Shown here piece after piece: positions 16,749 through 27,100 of a stretch of DNA of 32,689 nucleotides (positions are counted from its first letter, which is position 1; each line of letters begins with the position of its first letter). This DNA comes from an uncultured Cellvibrio sp. (GTDB lineage Bacteria; Pseudomonadota; Gammaproteobacteria; Pseudomonadales; Cellvibrionaceae): NCBI GenBank assembly GCA_946481095.1, contig CAMLML010000049.1, forward strand, positions 1 to 32,689, in the 5' to 3' direction. The translations under genes and the position numbers were made by a program. The notes under the pieces were generated by a model. The model saw only the letters and a list, made by a program, of their open reading frames with translations, ran no database searches and was not told where the DNA came from.

Positions 16749-17231
16749 TTATTTCTTTTTCGCTGTAGCGAGATCGTAACCAACGATTTGTGGACTTGCG
16801 CCCTTGTTGGTGCCGTCAAAGTTAAGGTATTTAACTTCAATAGCGGTGTAGCTGAGAGAGATGGATTCTGTGGGAGTGTCATCACCACCAGCAGAAATTG
16901 AATAACCAGACACCATACAGTTAGTCAATGTATAAGTCAGGTATTCAGTTACTTTATCTGTACCGGTTTGTACAAATTTGATTTTTACTGTTTTACCTTC
17001 TGAAGCACTGGTAGCTTCCAGGAAAATGGAAGTACAAGAGCTATCCATCATCTTGGTCATGGTGATTTCACTGCAGCTTGGCGCTGTAGCTTCACGATTT
17101 GCGCAATTACCAGTTTCCATAGTAATTCCGCGACCCACACCAAAACTGAAACTGTTAACAGAGAGGTGATCTTTGTATCCATCTGCTGTTACGTTTCCTT
17201 TTATGCCTTCCCATTCAATATATATTGCCAT
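16749..17231 (-). CDS. hcp: T6SS tube protein Hcp (TssD)
   Basis: 160 residues, the usual length of Hcp. The N-terminus 'IYIEWEGIKGNVTADGYKDHLSVNSFSFGVGR' pattern, the 'SEITMTKMMDSSC' block and the C-terminal 'ISLSYTAIEVKY' strand are family hallmarks; the hexameric rings stack into the inner tube that is expelled with VgrG and can also carry small effectors in its lumen. Five cysteines (around residues 43, 53, 66, 67-region and 124-region) are visible, more than usual for Hcp. No C-terminal toxin extension. The ATG at 17231 is preceded by AGGAGAC (17236-17242). It is the first gene of the T6SS island and appears to have its own promoter upstream. Confidence 0.95.
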   Translation of the reverse strand: MAIYIEWEGIKGNVTADGYKDHLSVNSFSFGVGRGITMETGNCANREATAPSCSEITMTKMMDSSCTSIFLEATSASEGKTVKIKFVQTGTDKVTEYLTYTLTNCMVSGYSISAGGDDTPTESISLSYTAIEVKYLNFDGTNKGASPQIVGYDLATAKKK

Positions 17232-17275
17232 TTTTGTCTCCTATTGGACGTTAAAAAATTCAGTTCAACTGGCAC

Positions 17276-17305
17276 CTTAAACATCTAAGGCGGAACATCG
17301 GTCAA
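17276..17305 (-). promoter_or_regulatory. Putative hcp promoter
   Basis: On the minus strand TTGACC (17300-17305) and TTTAAG (17276-17281) are separated by 18 bases and would start transcription about 38 bases before the hcp ATG. A short dyad (CCTTA 17275-17279 / TAAGG 17286-17290) overlaps the -10 and a second (CTCGA 17310-17314 / TCGAG 17320-17324) lies just upstream, possible operator half-sites. I saw no clear sigma-54 element. Confidence 0.35.
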
Positions 17306-17431
17306 GCCTCTCGATTCTGTCGAGCCATTTGAATGCTAACTTATTTCACAGAATCAGACTAGTGACTACCTTGCTTTTTACATAAAAAAAGAATCAGTGC
17401 ACACTTTGACGTCATAAATCTTAATCGTTTC

Positions 17432-19324
17432 TTAAAAACTACTCTGCAAATCAAAATAAACTTTAATATCTTCCGAATCATCTTCTTCATCATCAATAGA
17501 AGATATTTTATCAGTCATAGGTGCAATAACCGCTAAACTCCCTCGAGTATTACGCCCGAATTTAAGCTTGAAACCAACACCCACATCAGAAAGTGTTGCT
17601 TTTGTTTTGGTGTCATAAACCAATTTTGGAATTAACTCTCCACGTCCATAATCAGCCAGGAGATAAGGCTGGATATATTCACTTATACGCTTCCCAAATA
17701 AATCACTGAAAATCCAGTCAGTACCAAGATATATTCCTGAATCCGCGTAAAATTTATCGACAGTATATCCCCTAACCATGTTGGGACCGGCAAGACTCAA
17801 TTGATTCACTGATGACAGTGGATCATCAGCATATTGCCCAACCATTCTGAATAAAAAACGCGTTTCTGATTCTGTAAAAGGAAATTTTAAAAAAGTTAAC
17901 ATAGTGTAGTTAACATTTAGTGAGTAGGTATCTTCAACAGAATCAACACCTGATACCTGTCCAAGCTCATCTAATTTTGCACCCACCATTCTCACTCCGC
18001 CCTGATGCAACACACGAGACTTTTCATTCAAAATATCAAAGTTATAACCAAGAACCAGATTATCAACCGACGTTTCCAGATTAAACGGTGGAGGCTCAAC
18101 TCCTGACGCATTACTACCAATAAGCAAACTCAAAACTGTATCAATATTTTGCATAGTGAGAGTGATGGAATGGTTTCGCGCCCTTGAGCGGCGCAACGCA
18201 TAACTGAGCCCTGCTTCAGCCACTTCCGACTCACCTTCTATATCAACCGACACCCCCGTATTGGCACGCCCCAACACATAACTATTTTTGGAAATAGCGA
18301 TAGTGGCAAGTGTCCGGGGGCTGATGATGTTGGAGTTGTATCGAAGAGATCCATAAGTTGAACTACCCGGATCCCGGGAGTACAAAACACCCAAATGCAA
18401 TTCATCCTGAAATGTTGTTGGATTGTGGATTAACACATCTGCATAAGCGCGATACTCCCCACTTTTCGAGGAACCATGGTTATCCAGACGAATATTGGAG
18501 GAAATCAGATCCTCATTCATCACGTTAACATTCAATCTACTATCGCCAACCTGACTGCCAGGCTCAAAATAACCCTGAACATTGAGACCGGGTAAATCGT
18601 TTACCAGATAGAGCTTTTCTTCCATACGCTCCGCAGTCACCGGCTTCCCCAAATCGTTTTTAAAATAACGCTTGATTGACCTGTCTGAATAACGCTTGTT
18701 GTTTTGTGCTTCAACTTCACCCAGCTCACCCAACAACAGAGTCAATACAACAACGCCGTCACGAACTTTTTGTTCCGGCAAATAAGCCTTGGCAAGAATA
18801 AAACCCTTTTCACGATAGAAATTGGTAATTGCATCGGCAACGTTTTCTATCATACCCAAGGTAACACCACGTGCACGCCTTTGCTCACGAATCAAAAATA
18901 CCAAACGTTGCACTTCAACTGTTGAAACGTGTCTGTCTTTCGTTTCAGCTTCAATGTCAGCAATCAAATCTGACAGCTCGCTTAACTCTTTTATGGTGTA
19001 TCCCGAGTCAAGCTGCTTGCCTTCCTGCATCATGTCAAATCGTATGGACTCAACCAATTTTATAAGTGCAGCGCGAGTGATACCCAATTCAGGGTATTCA
19101 ACTATGCCTTGTAAACGAAATTCTTTTACATTTAATCGCGGCCCTGATTCCGGATCAGGGTCACGTTCGCGAACACCGGGAATATCCATATCCAACAACT
19201 TGGTTTCCTGTTCAAACTCGGGAACCTCTTCAATTTCCGGCATATCCAAAAAACCTGCCTGCACTTGTAGAACAGGTAGCAAGGTAATGCCCAAACACAA
19301 CATCCAGTGATTTATATTTTTCAT
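17432..19324 (-). CDS. Two-partner secretion outer-membrane transporter TpsB (ShlB/FhaC/HecB family)
   Basis: About 630 residues. A signal peptide with probable cleavage after VQA (near residue 24) is followed by an acidic linker rich in Glu and Asp, POTRA domains (about 67-250) and a 16-strand barrel domain. The POTRA ending 'KAYLPEQKVRDGVVVL' is near residue 180. The VRGY motif of the loop-6 hairpin (Arg518), essential in FhaC, is present, and the protein ends in Phe as barrel proteins do. The first POTRA seems to carry a helical insertion of about 80-90 residues between its first strand and the 'ITNFYREKGFILA' helix; I have seen this in a subfamily, so it is not unique. It exports TpsA, encoded upstream on the same strand but separated by two genes. 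ATG at 19324 chosen; a TTG two codons earlier is possible. Confidence 0.93.
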   Translation of the reverse strand: MKNINHWMLCLGITLLPVLQVQAGFLDMPEIEEVPEFEQETKLLDMDIPGVRERDPDPESGPRLNVKEFRLQGIVEYPELGITRAALIKLVESIRFDMMQEGKQLDSGYTIKELSELSDLIADIEAETKDRHVSTVEVQRLVFLIREQRRARGVTLGMIENVADAITNFYREKGFILAKAYLPEQKVRDGVVVLTLLLGELGEVEAQNNKRYSDRSIKRYFKNDLGKPVTAERMEEKLYLVNDLPGLNVQGYFEPGSQVGDSRLNVNVMNEDLISSNIRLDNHGSSKSGEYRAYADVLIHNPTTFQDELHLGVLYSRDPGSSTYGSLRYNSNIISPRTLATIAISKNSYVLGRANTGVSVDIEGESEVAEAGLSYALRRSRARNHSITLTMQNIDTVLSLLIGSNASGVEPPPFNLETSVDNLVLGYNFDILNEKSRVLHQGGVRMVGAKLDELGQVSGVDSVEDTYSLNVNYTMLTFLKFPFTESETRFLFRMVGQYADDPLSSVNQLSLAGPNMVRGYTVDKFYADSGIYLGTDWIFSDLFGKRISEYIQPYLLADYGRGELIPKLVYDTKTKATLSDVGVGFKLKFGRNTRGSLAVIAPMTDKISSIDDEEDDSEDIKVYFDLQSSF

Positions 19325-19434
19325 ACTCAAAATAACTTTGATAACAATTAATATCAGAAAATAAAATGAAAGAAGCTTTCTAATTTTTCAAAAAAAATCA
19401 GGTACTGGATCACCATACCCGACCCGAATCAACT

Positions 19435-20589
19435 TTATTTAGCTTCATTCAAGCTGGCTGTAACAATTGTCCTCAAACAATTATTTAAAAGCTGGAATAC
19501 CCATCGGATAAAATAGACAGTAATGTTGATTGTTTTCACTACAACCCCAACCATCGTCAGTATTTTCTTTAACAGCATTTCAATCCATGACGCAATTTCT
19601 TTGGAAATCTTCACAGCTTTCTCTAGCGCATATGACAGTAAGTCCAAAAAAGTGGCTCCGACAATTAATCCCAATTCAATCACTATCCCAGCTGCTTTTA
19701 AGATATAACCAATTGCCTTGCCCAAATAGTTAAGACCCGACATAGTCAAACCCATATGACCAGCCGTTTTTAACCATCGAAGGATATTGCTGTCAGCCTC
19801 CAGGTTTACCAGCGTAGGATAACTCACCAAATCTTCCCAACTTCTGTCTCTTATTGAAGTTGCATAATTTGCAAGTTTATGTGCAGCAAACGTGTTATAG
19901 GGACTATTTTTGATGATATAGCTTGGACCAGGTTGCGGGACATGAACAAATGGCCACAAAGGAACCAAACTGACAAAATCATTTTCATGATGAATGCGGT
20001 AAATATTGTTTGGTTGCAAATTTTCAGTTAATTTTTTTGCAAATGGGTTATAGCCAATTCTCGGACTTCCATAGGTATATAACTTTACATCGCCATGACT
20101 ATTGTGATGAACCCAATCCGCCGTTAACCCGGCAACAGCTCCACCCAAACTATGCCCGACGCAATGAACCATTGCAGGGCGTCTGTTATTTTTCGCAATA
20201 TAATTTGCAAAATATTGCTCAAGAAATGGTTTGAATTCCTTAAACACACGATTAAATCCAGCATGTACAAACGAGCTGCTTTCACAGGTTTGAATACCGA
20301 TGTTTGCATCAGTAATCCAATCCGCAGGCAAATCCGTTCCTCTTATAGCAATTAATAACTCCCCATTTGCCATACCATCCTGTTTACCCTCAACAATCAA
20401 ACCAAAACCACTTTTAACTTTTATGAAGGCACCGGTCTTACTGTTGAATTGTTGCGCAGCATCTATATTAAAATCCTGAACCAAAGTTGGACTTGCCACA
20501 AAACGCTTCTGTGCGGGCACAATACCAAGCTTTAAATCATATACAGCTTGAGCTGCAACCAACACTTCTTTAGGTGTTAACACTTTCAT
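19435..20589 (-). CDS. Lipase_3-type lipase/phospholipase with hydrophobic C-terminus, candidate toxin
   Basis: 384 residues. Residues about 60-240 form an alpha/beta-hydrolase domain of the class 3 (fungal-type) lipase family: oxyanion-hole strand AIRGTD (81-86), nucleophile elbow GHSLGG with Ser147, Asp204 in HENDFV as likely acid, and His237 (AAHKLANY) or His216 as likely base. From about 265 to 375 several long hydrophobic helices follow, probably inserting in a membrane. There is no signal peptide, although its upstream partner has one. This is the layout of Tle-like T6SS phospholipase effectors, which are injected into the periplasm and neutralised there by an exported immunity protein. 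The ATG at 20589 directly abuts the stop of that partner, with AGGAG inside its last codons. Delivery by this T6SS is inferred; the gene lies between tpsA and tpsB. Confidence 0.8.
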   Translation of the reverse strand: MKVLTPKEVLVAAQAVYDLKLGIVPAQKRFVASPTLVQDFNIDAAQQFNSKTGAFIKVKSGFGLIVEGKQDGMANGELLIAIRGTDLPADWITDANIGIQTCESSSFVHAGFNRVFKEFKPFLEQYFANYIAKNNRRPAMVHCVGHSLGGAVAGLTADWVHHNSHGDVKLYTYGSPRIGYNPFAKKLTENLQPNNIYRIHHENDFVSLVPLWPFVHVPQPGPSYIIKNSPYNTFAAHKLANYATSIRDRSWEDLVSYPTLVNLEADSNILRWLKTAGHMGLTMSGLNYLGKAIGYILKAAGIVIELGLIVGATFLDLLSYALEKAVKISKEIASWIEMLLKKILTMVGVVVKTINITVYFIRWVFQLLNNCLRTIVTASLNEAK

Positions 20590-21153
20590 TTACTTCTCCT
20601 GAATATTATTTTGCAAAGTTTCACCCGGGATCAAACAGATGCCCCAAATAACGTTTAACTCGCCTTCTTTTGTCACTCTCGTTGAGTCCTTATTTGTCAA
20701 CTCACAAGTCAACACATAAGGAATCACGTCTTTTCCTGCATTGATGACTGCAGGTGAATTCAACTCACCATTAAAATCAAAATTACGCTTGGATGTCCCC
20801 AAAGCAAGATACTGCTTATTTTCATATTCAATATTAATAGTTTGTCCAATAACTACCTCAAACGGCGCATGCTTCCAAACTGTACGATCATAAACCGCTG
20901 GCAACAAAAAATTACCATTTGCATCAGTAACTGTTTCGCTATTTAATTTTTCATCACGAAAAATAACTTCTCTTGTAACCCTGGCATTTGCTACAGGCTT
21001 TCCACTGAGGGTAACCACTCCCTTCACCTCCGTAGCCAAACATACTTTAAAACCAAATAATGACATAGCAGATACCTGTAACGTGATTGTCAAAAAAATT
21101 AAGCCCATGCAGATCGACAGGCGAGTAAAGAATCTATAGTTGTTTGTTTTCAC
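20590..21153 (-). CDS. Exported DUF6795/carboxypeptidase-regulatory-like protein, probable immunity to the lipase
   Basis: 187 residues with a Sec signal peptide (charged start, hydrophobic core about 12-27, probable cleavage near VSA, residue 29). The mature part opens with 'VCLATEVKGVVTLSGKPVANARV' and has 'TDANGNFLLPAV', the transthyretin-like beta-sandwich pattern found in carboxypeptidase-regulatory and DUF6795 domains. Its coding end abuts the lipase start without a gap, implying a pair. Periplasmic location matches immunity against a periplasm-acting phospholipase (inference). The start codon is GTG at 21153 with only a weak GGA upstream; the next Met (residue 16) would remove the charged part of the signal. 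It lies 39 bases downstream of tpsA, so it may be cotranscribed with it. Confidence 0.72.
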   Translation of the reverse strand: MKTNNYRFFTRLSICMGLIFLTITLQVSAMSLFGFKVCLATEVKGVVTLSGKPVANARVTREVIFRDEKLNSETVTDANGNFLLPAVYDRTVWKHAPFEVVIGQTINIEYENKQYLALGTSKRNFDFNGELNSPAVINAGKDVIPYVLTCELTNKDSTRVTKEGELNVIWGICLIPGETLQNNIQEK

Positions 21154-21192
21154 TTATTCAATTTTTCCACTGTTGATTTAATTAGTTACGAT

Positions 21193-24100
21193 TTAGTAAT
21201 TAGTGAAAGAAACCTGATTCTTTCTTTTTTCTTCCTGGTCATCATCGTACAGCTGGTCTCTGGGTAAACGTATTGACACATCATCGAAAAAGTAATTTCG
21301 CACATTGGCAAATACGGCAGGATCAATTTCAGTGACCTCTTCCACTTCCACCATTTCTTCACCGCTGGCACCGATTAACCCTAACAAGTCAATTTCCAAA
21401 GAGCTGTTAGTGTAATTTACCGGCGGTGTATCAAACGCCCAGAAAGGTTTATAAGAGGTTACTGCCACAATATCCAGACTATTTTTGACATACACTACCA
21501 AAGGTCTGCCCACACCGACACCACCTTGAGGTGCAACCAATTGAGCGTTCAAGGCAACTATGTCAGGCGCATTGCTGCGCGGCCGCCCTGTAGCACGAAT
21601 ATTTCCAGCTTCAGCAAGGACAATCAAATTACCTATCTCATAATTGGCATTCACCAAACCGTTCGACAAATTAGCATCGGCTTGTGCGATATCAAAGGTG
21701 CGATCATTATCATTATTAAAAATAATATCGCCCAACACAGTTTTCACTGACACATTACCGTTGTTATACAGCTGATCAATTTGTAATGCTTTATCGTTAA
21801 CAATAGCAACATCACCACCACCATTCCCTAAAGCAATTTCATTGACAGACATTTCCAGATAATGCTCACCGATCACCGAGTTTTGATTTCGACCAATACC
21901 TGCATTCGCTGTAATTTCCAAACGATTCCCAATAAAATTCACAACCGTATCATTAGTATCAACAATTTCACCCGACGTTGCTTTAACAACAATCAGGCCT
22001 GTTCCCGCATTTACACGTTGAACGTTAATATTGTCACCTGCAGTCAAACGAACTTCACCCAGAGTGTTATTGATTTCAGCACCGGACATCATGTTGATAT
22101 TATTCACTGTATCCAGTGTGATTATGCCTCCTGCAGAATTTATTCTGCCCGATTGCTCAATATCACCGGCAACAGAATCCAAATCAATATTGCCCTGTAC
22201 ATCCAGCACGCCACCACCACCCACTTGCAACAAATCGTTAGCCGATGCCACCAAACTTGCAGCTGTCATATTGCCAGTTACACGCAGATCGCCGCTCACG
22301 GATTTCAATTCAAGACCTGCTGTTGCTGTAACAGCGGCACCCACATCCAGATCACCATTGGCAGAAAGCACAACCGCATTGCCTCTGACAGTATTGTTCA
22401 CATCAATAAATTGACCCGACACGCCCAAATCTTTTGCTGCAGTGATAGATGAATTGATAATCACATTACCCGTTTGACCATTCAGCACCAAACTATCCGC
22501 AGTAATTCCCGAGTTCACAGTTAAACCCGTAGCATTGACAGTGAGGCCAGATGTTGCTGTAATTTCACTATTTAAATTTGCAGCAGTAGCACCCAATACA
22601 TTGAGAACACCACTGCCAATTTTCACTGTTCCATTCATAACATCAAGCGTCTGACTATTAGTTGTCAATGCACCTTGCATATTTACTGTGCGCAATACCA
22701 ACCCATCAATATCTGTCACGCTGATATCCGTCGCGTTATCAATAAAAAAATCATTAAAATCATTGTTTGCATTCAGAAAGCTTGCATTGCCATTGACGGC
22801 CAGCGTCGTATTACCATCCACCGTCACAATACCTGTTGCGGTCACCGCGCCACCTGATGACAACCCCAGATTTCCACCTGCATCAAGGCTGGTAATGTTG
22901 GTCGCTACAGAATTCGCGAGTGTAATGTTGCCAGCCGCATTAACAATCATTGCGCCTGTAAAAGTATTTTGTTGATTTTCAAGAGAAACATTATTGGATT
23001 GACTTGCCATGATGACAGGCCCCTGAGCTGACAAAACGGCGGTACTGTTTATCGAGCCTTCTGCAAGTAAATCGACCGCACTGAACGTTTTCAATTCTGC
23101 AATATTCACAGCATTTTCTTCATTCAGATAAATACTGCTACTGATATCACGCAAAGATAAATTTTCAGCCGAGATGTTAAAACGCTGGGTTGCACTGCCA
23201 ACAGCAGCAACTGAATCCAATATCAAATCTCTTGCACGCAAAACTGCAGAATTATTATTTGATGCAACAGAAGCAGCTTCTACAGTGACACTACCTCCAG
23301 AGAAATCGACGTTTCCTGCGATCACCAAGGTATCATTACTGCCGAGATTACTTTCTGATAACAACAAATTAGTCTTGGTGGTGTAATTGACATTCAATGA
23401 TGAATTGACATTGAAGAAAGCATTTTGCATAAGAATGGAATCCGCTGCACTGCTGCCATTAATCCGCAATGTTTGTGCAACTACATTATCATTAACGTTT
23501 GCGTTATTACCTACCAGGAAATTTAATTGGTAATTATTGGTTGCATTTGAATAGACAAGTTGCGAATAACCGTCAGCACCTGCAGGACTATATGCAGCTT
23601 CAGTAATGTTGGAACCTGTAATCAGAATTTGATCGCCATCAGTTGAGGTTCCACCATTGAATCTTGCATTGCCGTTTGCAGCAAGACTTGATCCTAGCGT
23701 CAGGATCAAACTGTCATCGCCATCATCGCCACTTAAAAGACCAGAAACAGATCCTGAAGCCACATTAAATACGTCATCACCGAGATTACCGTTGATAGCA
23801 CCCGTTACAGCACCGGATTGCAAGAAAATAATATCGCCGCCATCATTTCCATTAATGGTTCCGGAAATTCCGCCGCCGGAATTTATCTGGAAGATATCAC
23901 TTTCATCACCGCCATCCAGATTATTAAATCCCGAAAACAAAATACTATTCAACGAACCGCCATTCACTGTATTTAATGTCCAGGTGTTGGTTCCACTGGC
24001 AATACGTAAACGACTATTGGAATTATTTCCCACATATTGTTCAATATTGTTGTAACCATTGGTGCTGCTGATTTGGATATCAACACTTGCCAAGGCTGCA

Positions 24101-27100
24101 AAATTGACTGTATCAATAGCAGTGCCTGTACCGCCGTCAATAAAACCATTGTTACTCAAAGCACCTGAAGCACCGAAAATAAAATTATCAGCGTCAGTAC
24201 CACCATATAAATAATTAAAGCCTTCGAATGAAATTGTTCCGAATGTTGTATTAGCGAGAGTACCGGTATTGCTCGCCGTAATATTCCAGGTATTCTCACC
24301 ATTCTGGATTCTGAATGTACTATTGGTGCCGTTACCTTTATAACCTTCAATATTAAAATAATCGGCAGTTTGGCCAACCGTAATATTGACTGCAGTTAAC
24401 AAACTCAAATCAACAGTGTCTCTGCCATCAACCGCTTGTGTTCCTCCATCAAGCGTTCCTGTTAAATCACCTGCCGCAGTAAATCCAAAGGAATCATTTC
24501 CTGCACCACCAACAAGATTGGAAACACCGGAGAAATTTGTCACTACACTTCCGTTAGTAACACTTCCCATATTCCCGCCATTTACCAACCATGTCGTGTT
24601 GCCCAATAAATTACTGGTTAACGTATTCCTTCTTGATCCACTATTGTTGAGTGTTAGGGTCTCCATGCCAGCAAGATAATAATCGCCACCCGTGAGTGTT
24701 GTTGAAGTCACATCGGGTGCTAATACAATATTTAAATCGGAATCAATTTGCGTTGAATTAAAAATATCACCGCCCAATCCACCCTGCAATCGATTAAAAC
24801 CCTGAAAAGTAATTGTGTTGTTTAATGTACCTGTATTGGTACCCGTAATTGTCCAGGTACTTCCAGTTTGTGCTGCAAGCGTATTAGTTAGACTTCCGAT
24901 GTAATTATCAATATTTTGAAATCCTGTTGCACCAACAGTGAGCGTGTAATTATTCAAGGCACTGATATTGACTGTGTCATTTCCATCACTGCCACCGTTC
25001 ACAATCACACCTGTTGCTGGCGCCGATGTAAATGTAAAAATATCATTACCTGCTCCACCGACAAGATTTGACGCAGCAGTGAAATTAACCGTTCTACCGG
25101 AATTAACAATGTTGCCTGTGTTACCAGTCACGGACCATGTGGTTTCACCGGATAAATTACTTGTAATGGTATTGGTCGTTGCAGTATTCAGCGTCAGGGT
25201 TTCCATATTCGCCAAATAATAATTACTGCCTGAGGGCGTTGCTGATGTCATATCGGGAGCCAACACAATATTTAAATTGGAACCGATTGCTGTCGAATTG
25301 AACGTATCGTTACCTGAACCACCCAAGAGTCGGTTAAAACCCTGGAATGTAATGGTACTGTTCAATGTGCCCGCATTGGTGCCTGTAATTGTCCAGTTGG
25401 CTGCCGATTGTACTGCAAGCGTATTGGTTAAATTCCCTATGTAATTATCAATATTTTGAAAGCCGGTAGTGCCTACTGTCAGGGTGTAATTATTGATCGA
25501 GCTAACATTGACGGTATCATTTCCATTTGAACCACCATTCACTGTAAATGATGCTGAAGGTACAACACTGAAATTAAAAGTGTCATTCTCTGCACCACCC
25601 ATTAAATGCGTGACGCCGGTAAAAATAGTAGTTTCACTTGCATTAACAAAACTGCCGTTTCTCGCTCCAGCTACCGTCCAAATACTTTCGCCAGATAAAT
25701 TACTGGTCAATGTATTGCGTCTGGATGAGTCATCATTCAGTGTTACAGTTTCCATATTGGCAACAAAATAAGTGCTGCTTGCGGACACTACACTCGCTGA
25801 CACATCAGACACCAACACCAGGTTGATATCGGAACTCACAGCAGAAAGGTTCACTGTGTCAATAACACCAGCACCTGTATTACCATCAACAACACCTGTG
25901 ATTCTTACATTATTATTAAAAGTAAAATTATCAACGCCCGTACTACCCAACAATCGGTTAAAGCCTTCAAAATTAACAGCGCCCAGAATGTCGTTATTGA
26001 CAGAACCCTGATTGTTATTGGTAATTTGCCAAGTGTTGGTTCCTGATACAGATCTCAAAGTACTGTTTGTATTATTTCCTATTATGGTTTCAATACCCGT
26101 GTAGGCGCCCGAACCCAGCGTTATATCCACTGCAGACAACGAACTTAAATCCATTCTATCCTGGCTATTTTGATTACCTCCACTGATGTAACCTGCAAGA
26201 GATCCCGCCGTAGTGAAACTGAAAACATCATCACCCGTTCCACCAAAAAGATTGGATACACCGGTGAAATTAACTGTTTTACTATTATTGAGAAATGAGC
26301 CCGCATTGGCATTATTGATTGTCCAGGTAGAATTTCCATTCACCTCACTAATCAGATTATTACTCACCGATGCAGCAGTATTGAGATTTAAAGTTTCAAG
26401 ATTCGCAATATAAATATTACCCGCGACTAATGACGCAGGAATATTATCAACAACAACCAAACTCAAACTATTGGCAGCATTGGATAAGTTGAGGGTATCG
26501 CTCCCACCATTGCCGTTAAAAGCCGATATTGCACCTCCTGCTCCAACAGTCACAATATCGTTCGCATTGTTATTACCTTGTAAAATTGAAAAATTACTAA
26601 AGCTTGCTTGCTTTCCACTAGTCGTTACAGTGCCAACACCGTTGGAAGTAACACTCCATGTACTATCTGTGGCATAGCCAATCAATGTATTTACAAAACC
26701 TGCCGGGCCCTGAAATATTTCAACTCCGGATAAAGTCAAACCACCAAAAGAAATACCTTCAAGATTTATGGTTAATGCAGAAGCAGAAGTTAATTGCAAT
26801 TCATCTGTTGTGTTGGAGCCACCATTCAAAGTTCCATTTAAAGTTGAATTGGCTGCAAAAGAAAAAGTATCTACCGCAGCATCACCAGTCAAGGAATCCA
26901 TGTTGGTAAATACAAGATCAACGACAGGAGACGCCGTGAGCCGCAGATTGCCATCCAACGCGTCAATACCATCGGTAGTATTGGATGATGTAATTGACCA
27001 GGTACGCGCCTGATTGTCAGCAATACTTAAACTGTTAACCTGGTTTGATTGATTACCTGCATTGACAATTTCAACTCCATTAAAATTTCCCAACACAGCA

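Noticed and set aside
17384..17405. Possible intrinsic terminator after tpsB (seven-base A run on the plus strand next to AGTGCACACT)
   Set aside because: The T run on the minus strand is good, but the palindrome before it leaves only a 4-bp stem with almost no loop, so it does not qualify as a terminator by itself.
21862..22452. Plus-strand open frame of 196 codons opposite tpsA (and others such as 28283-28705, 22031-22414)
   Set aside because: These arise from the repetitive, Asn/Thr/Ser-rich codon use of tpsA on the other strand; they have no family resemblance, no ribosome binding site, and lie wholly inside a convincing 3376-codon gene.
24661..25740. Regular repeats resembling a CRISPR array
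   Set aside because: The repeat period is 540 bases, in frame, imperfect and without unique spacers flanked by short identical repeats; it is a protein-coding duplication.
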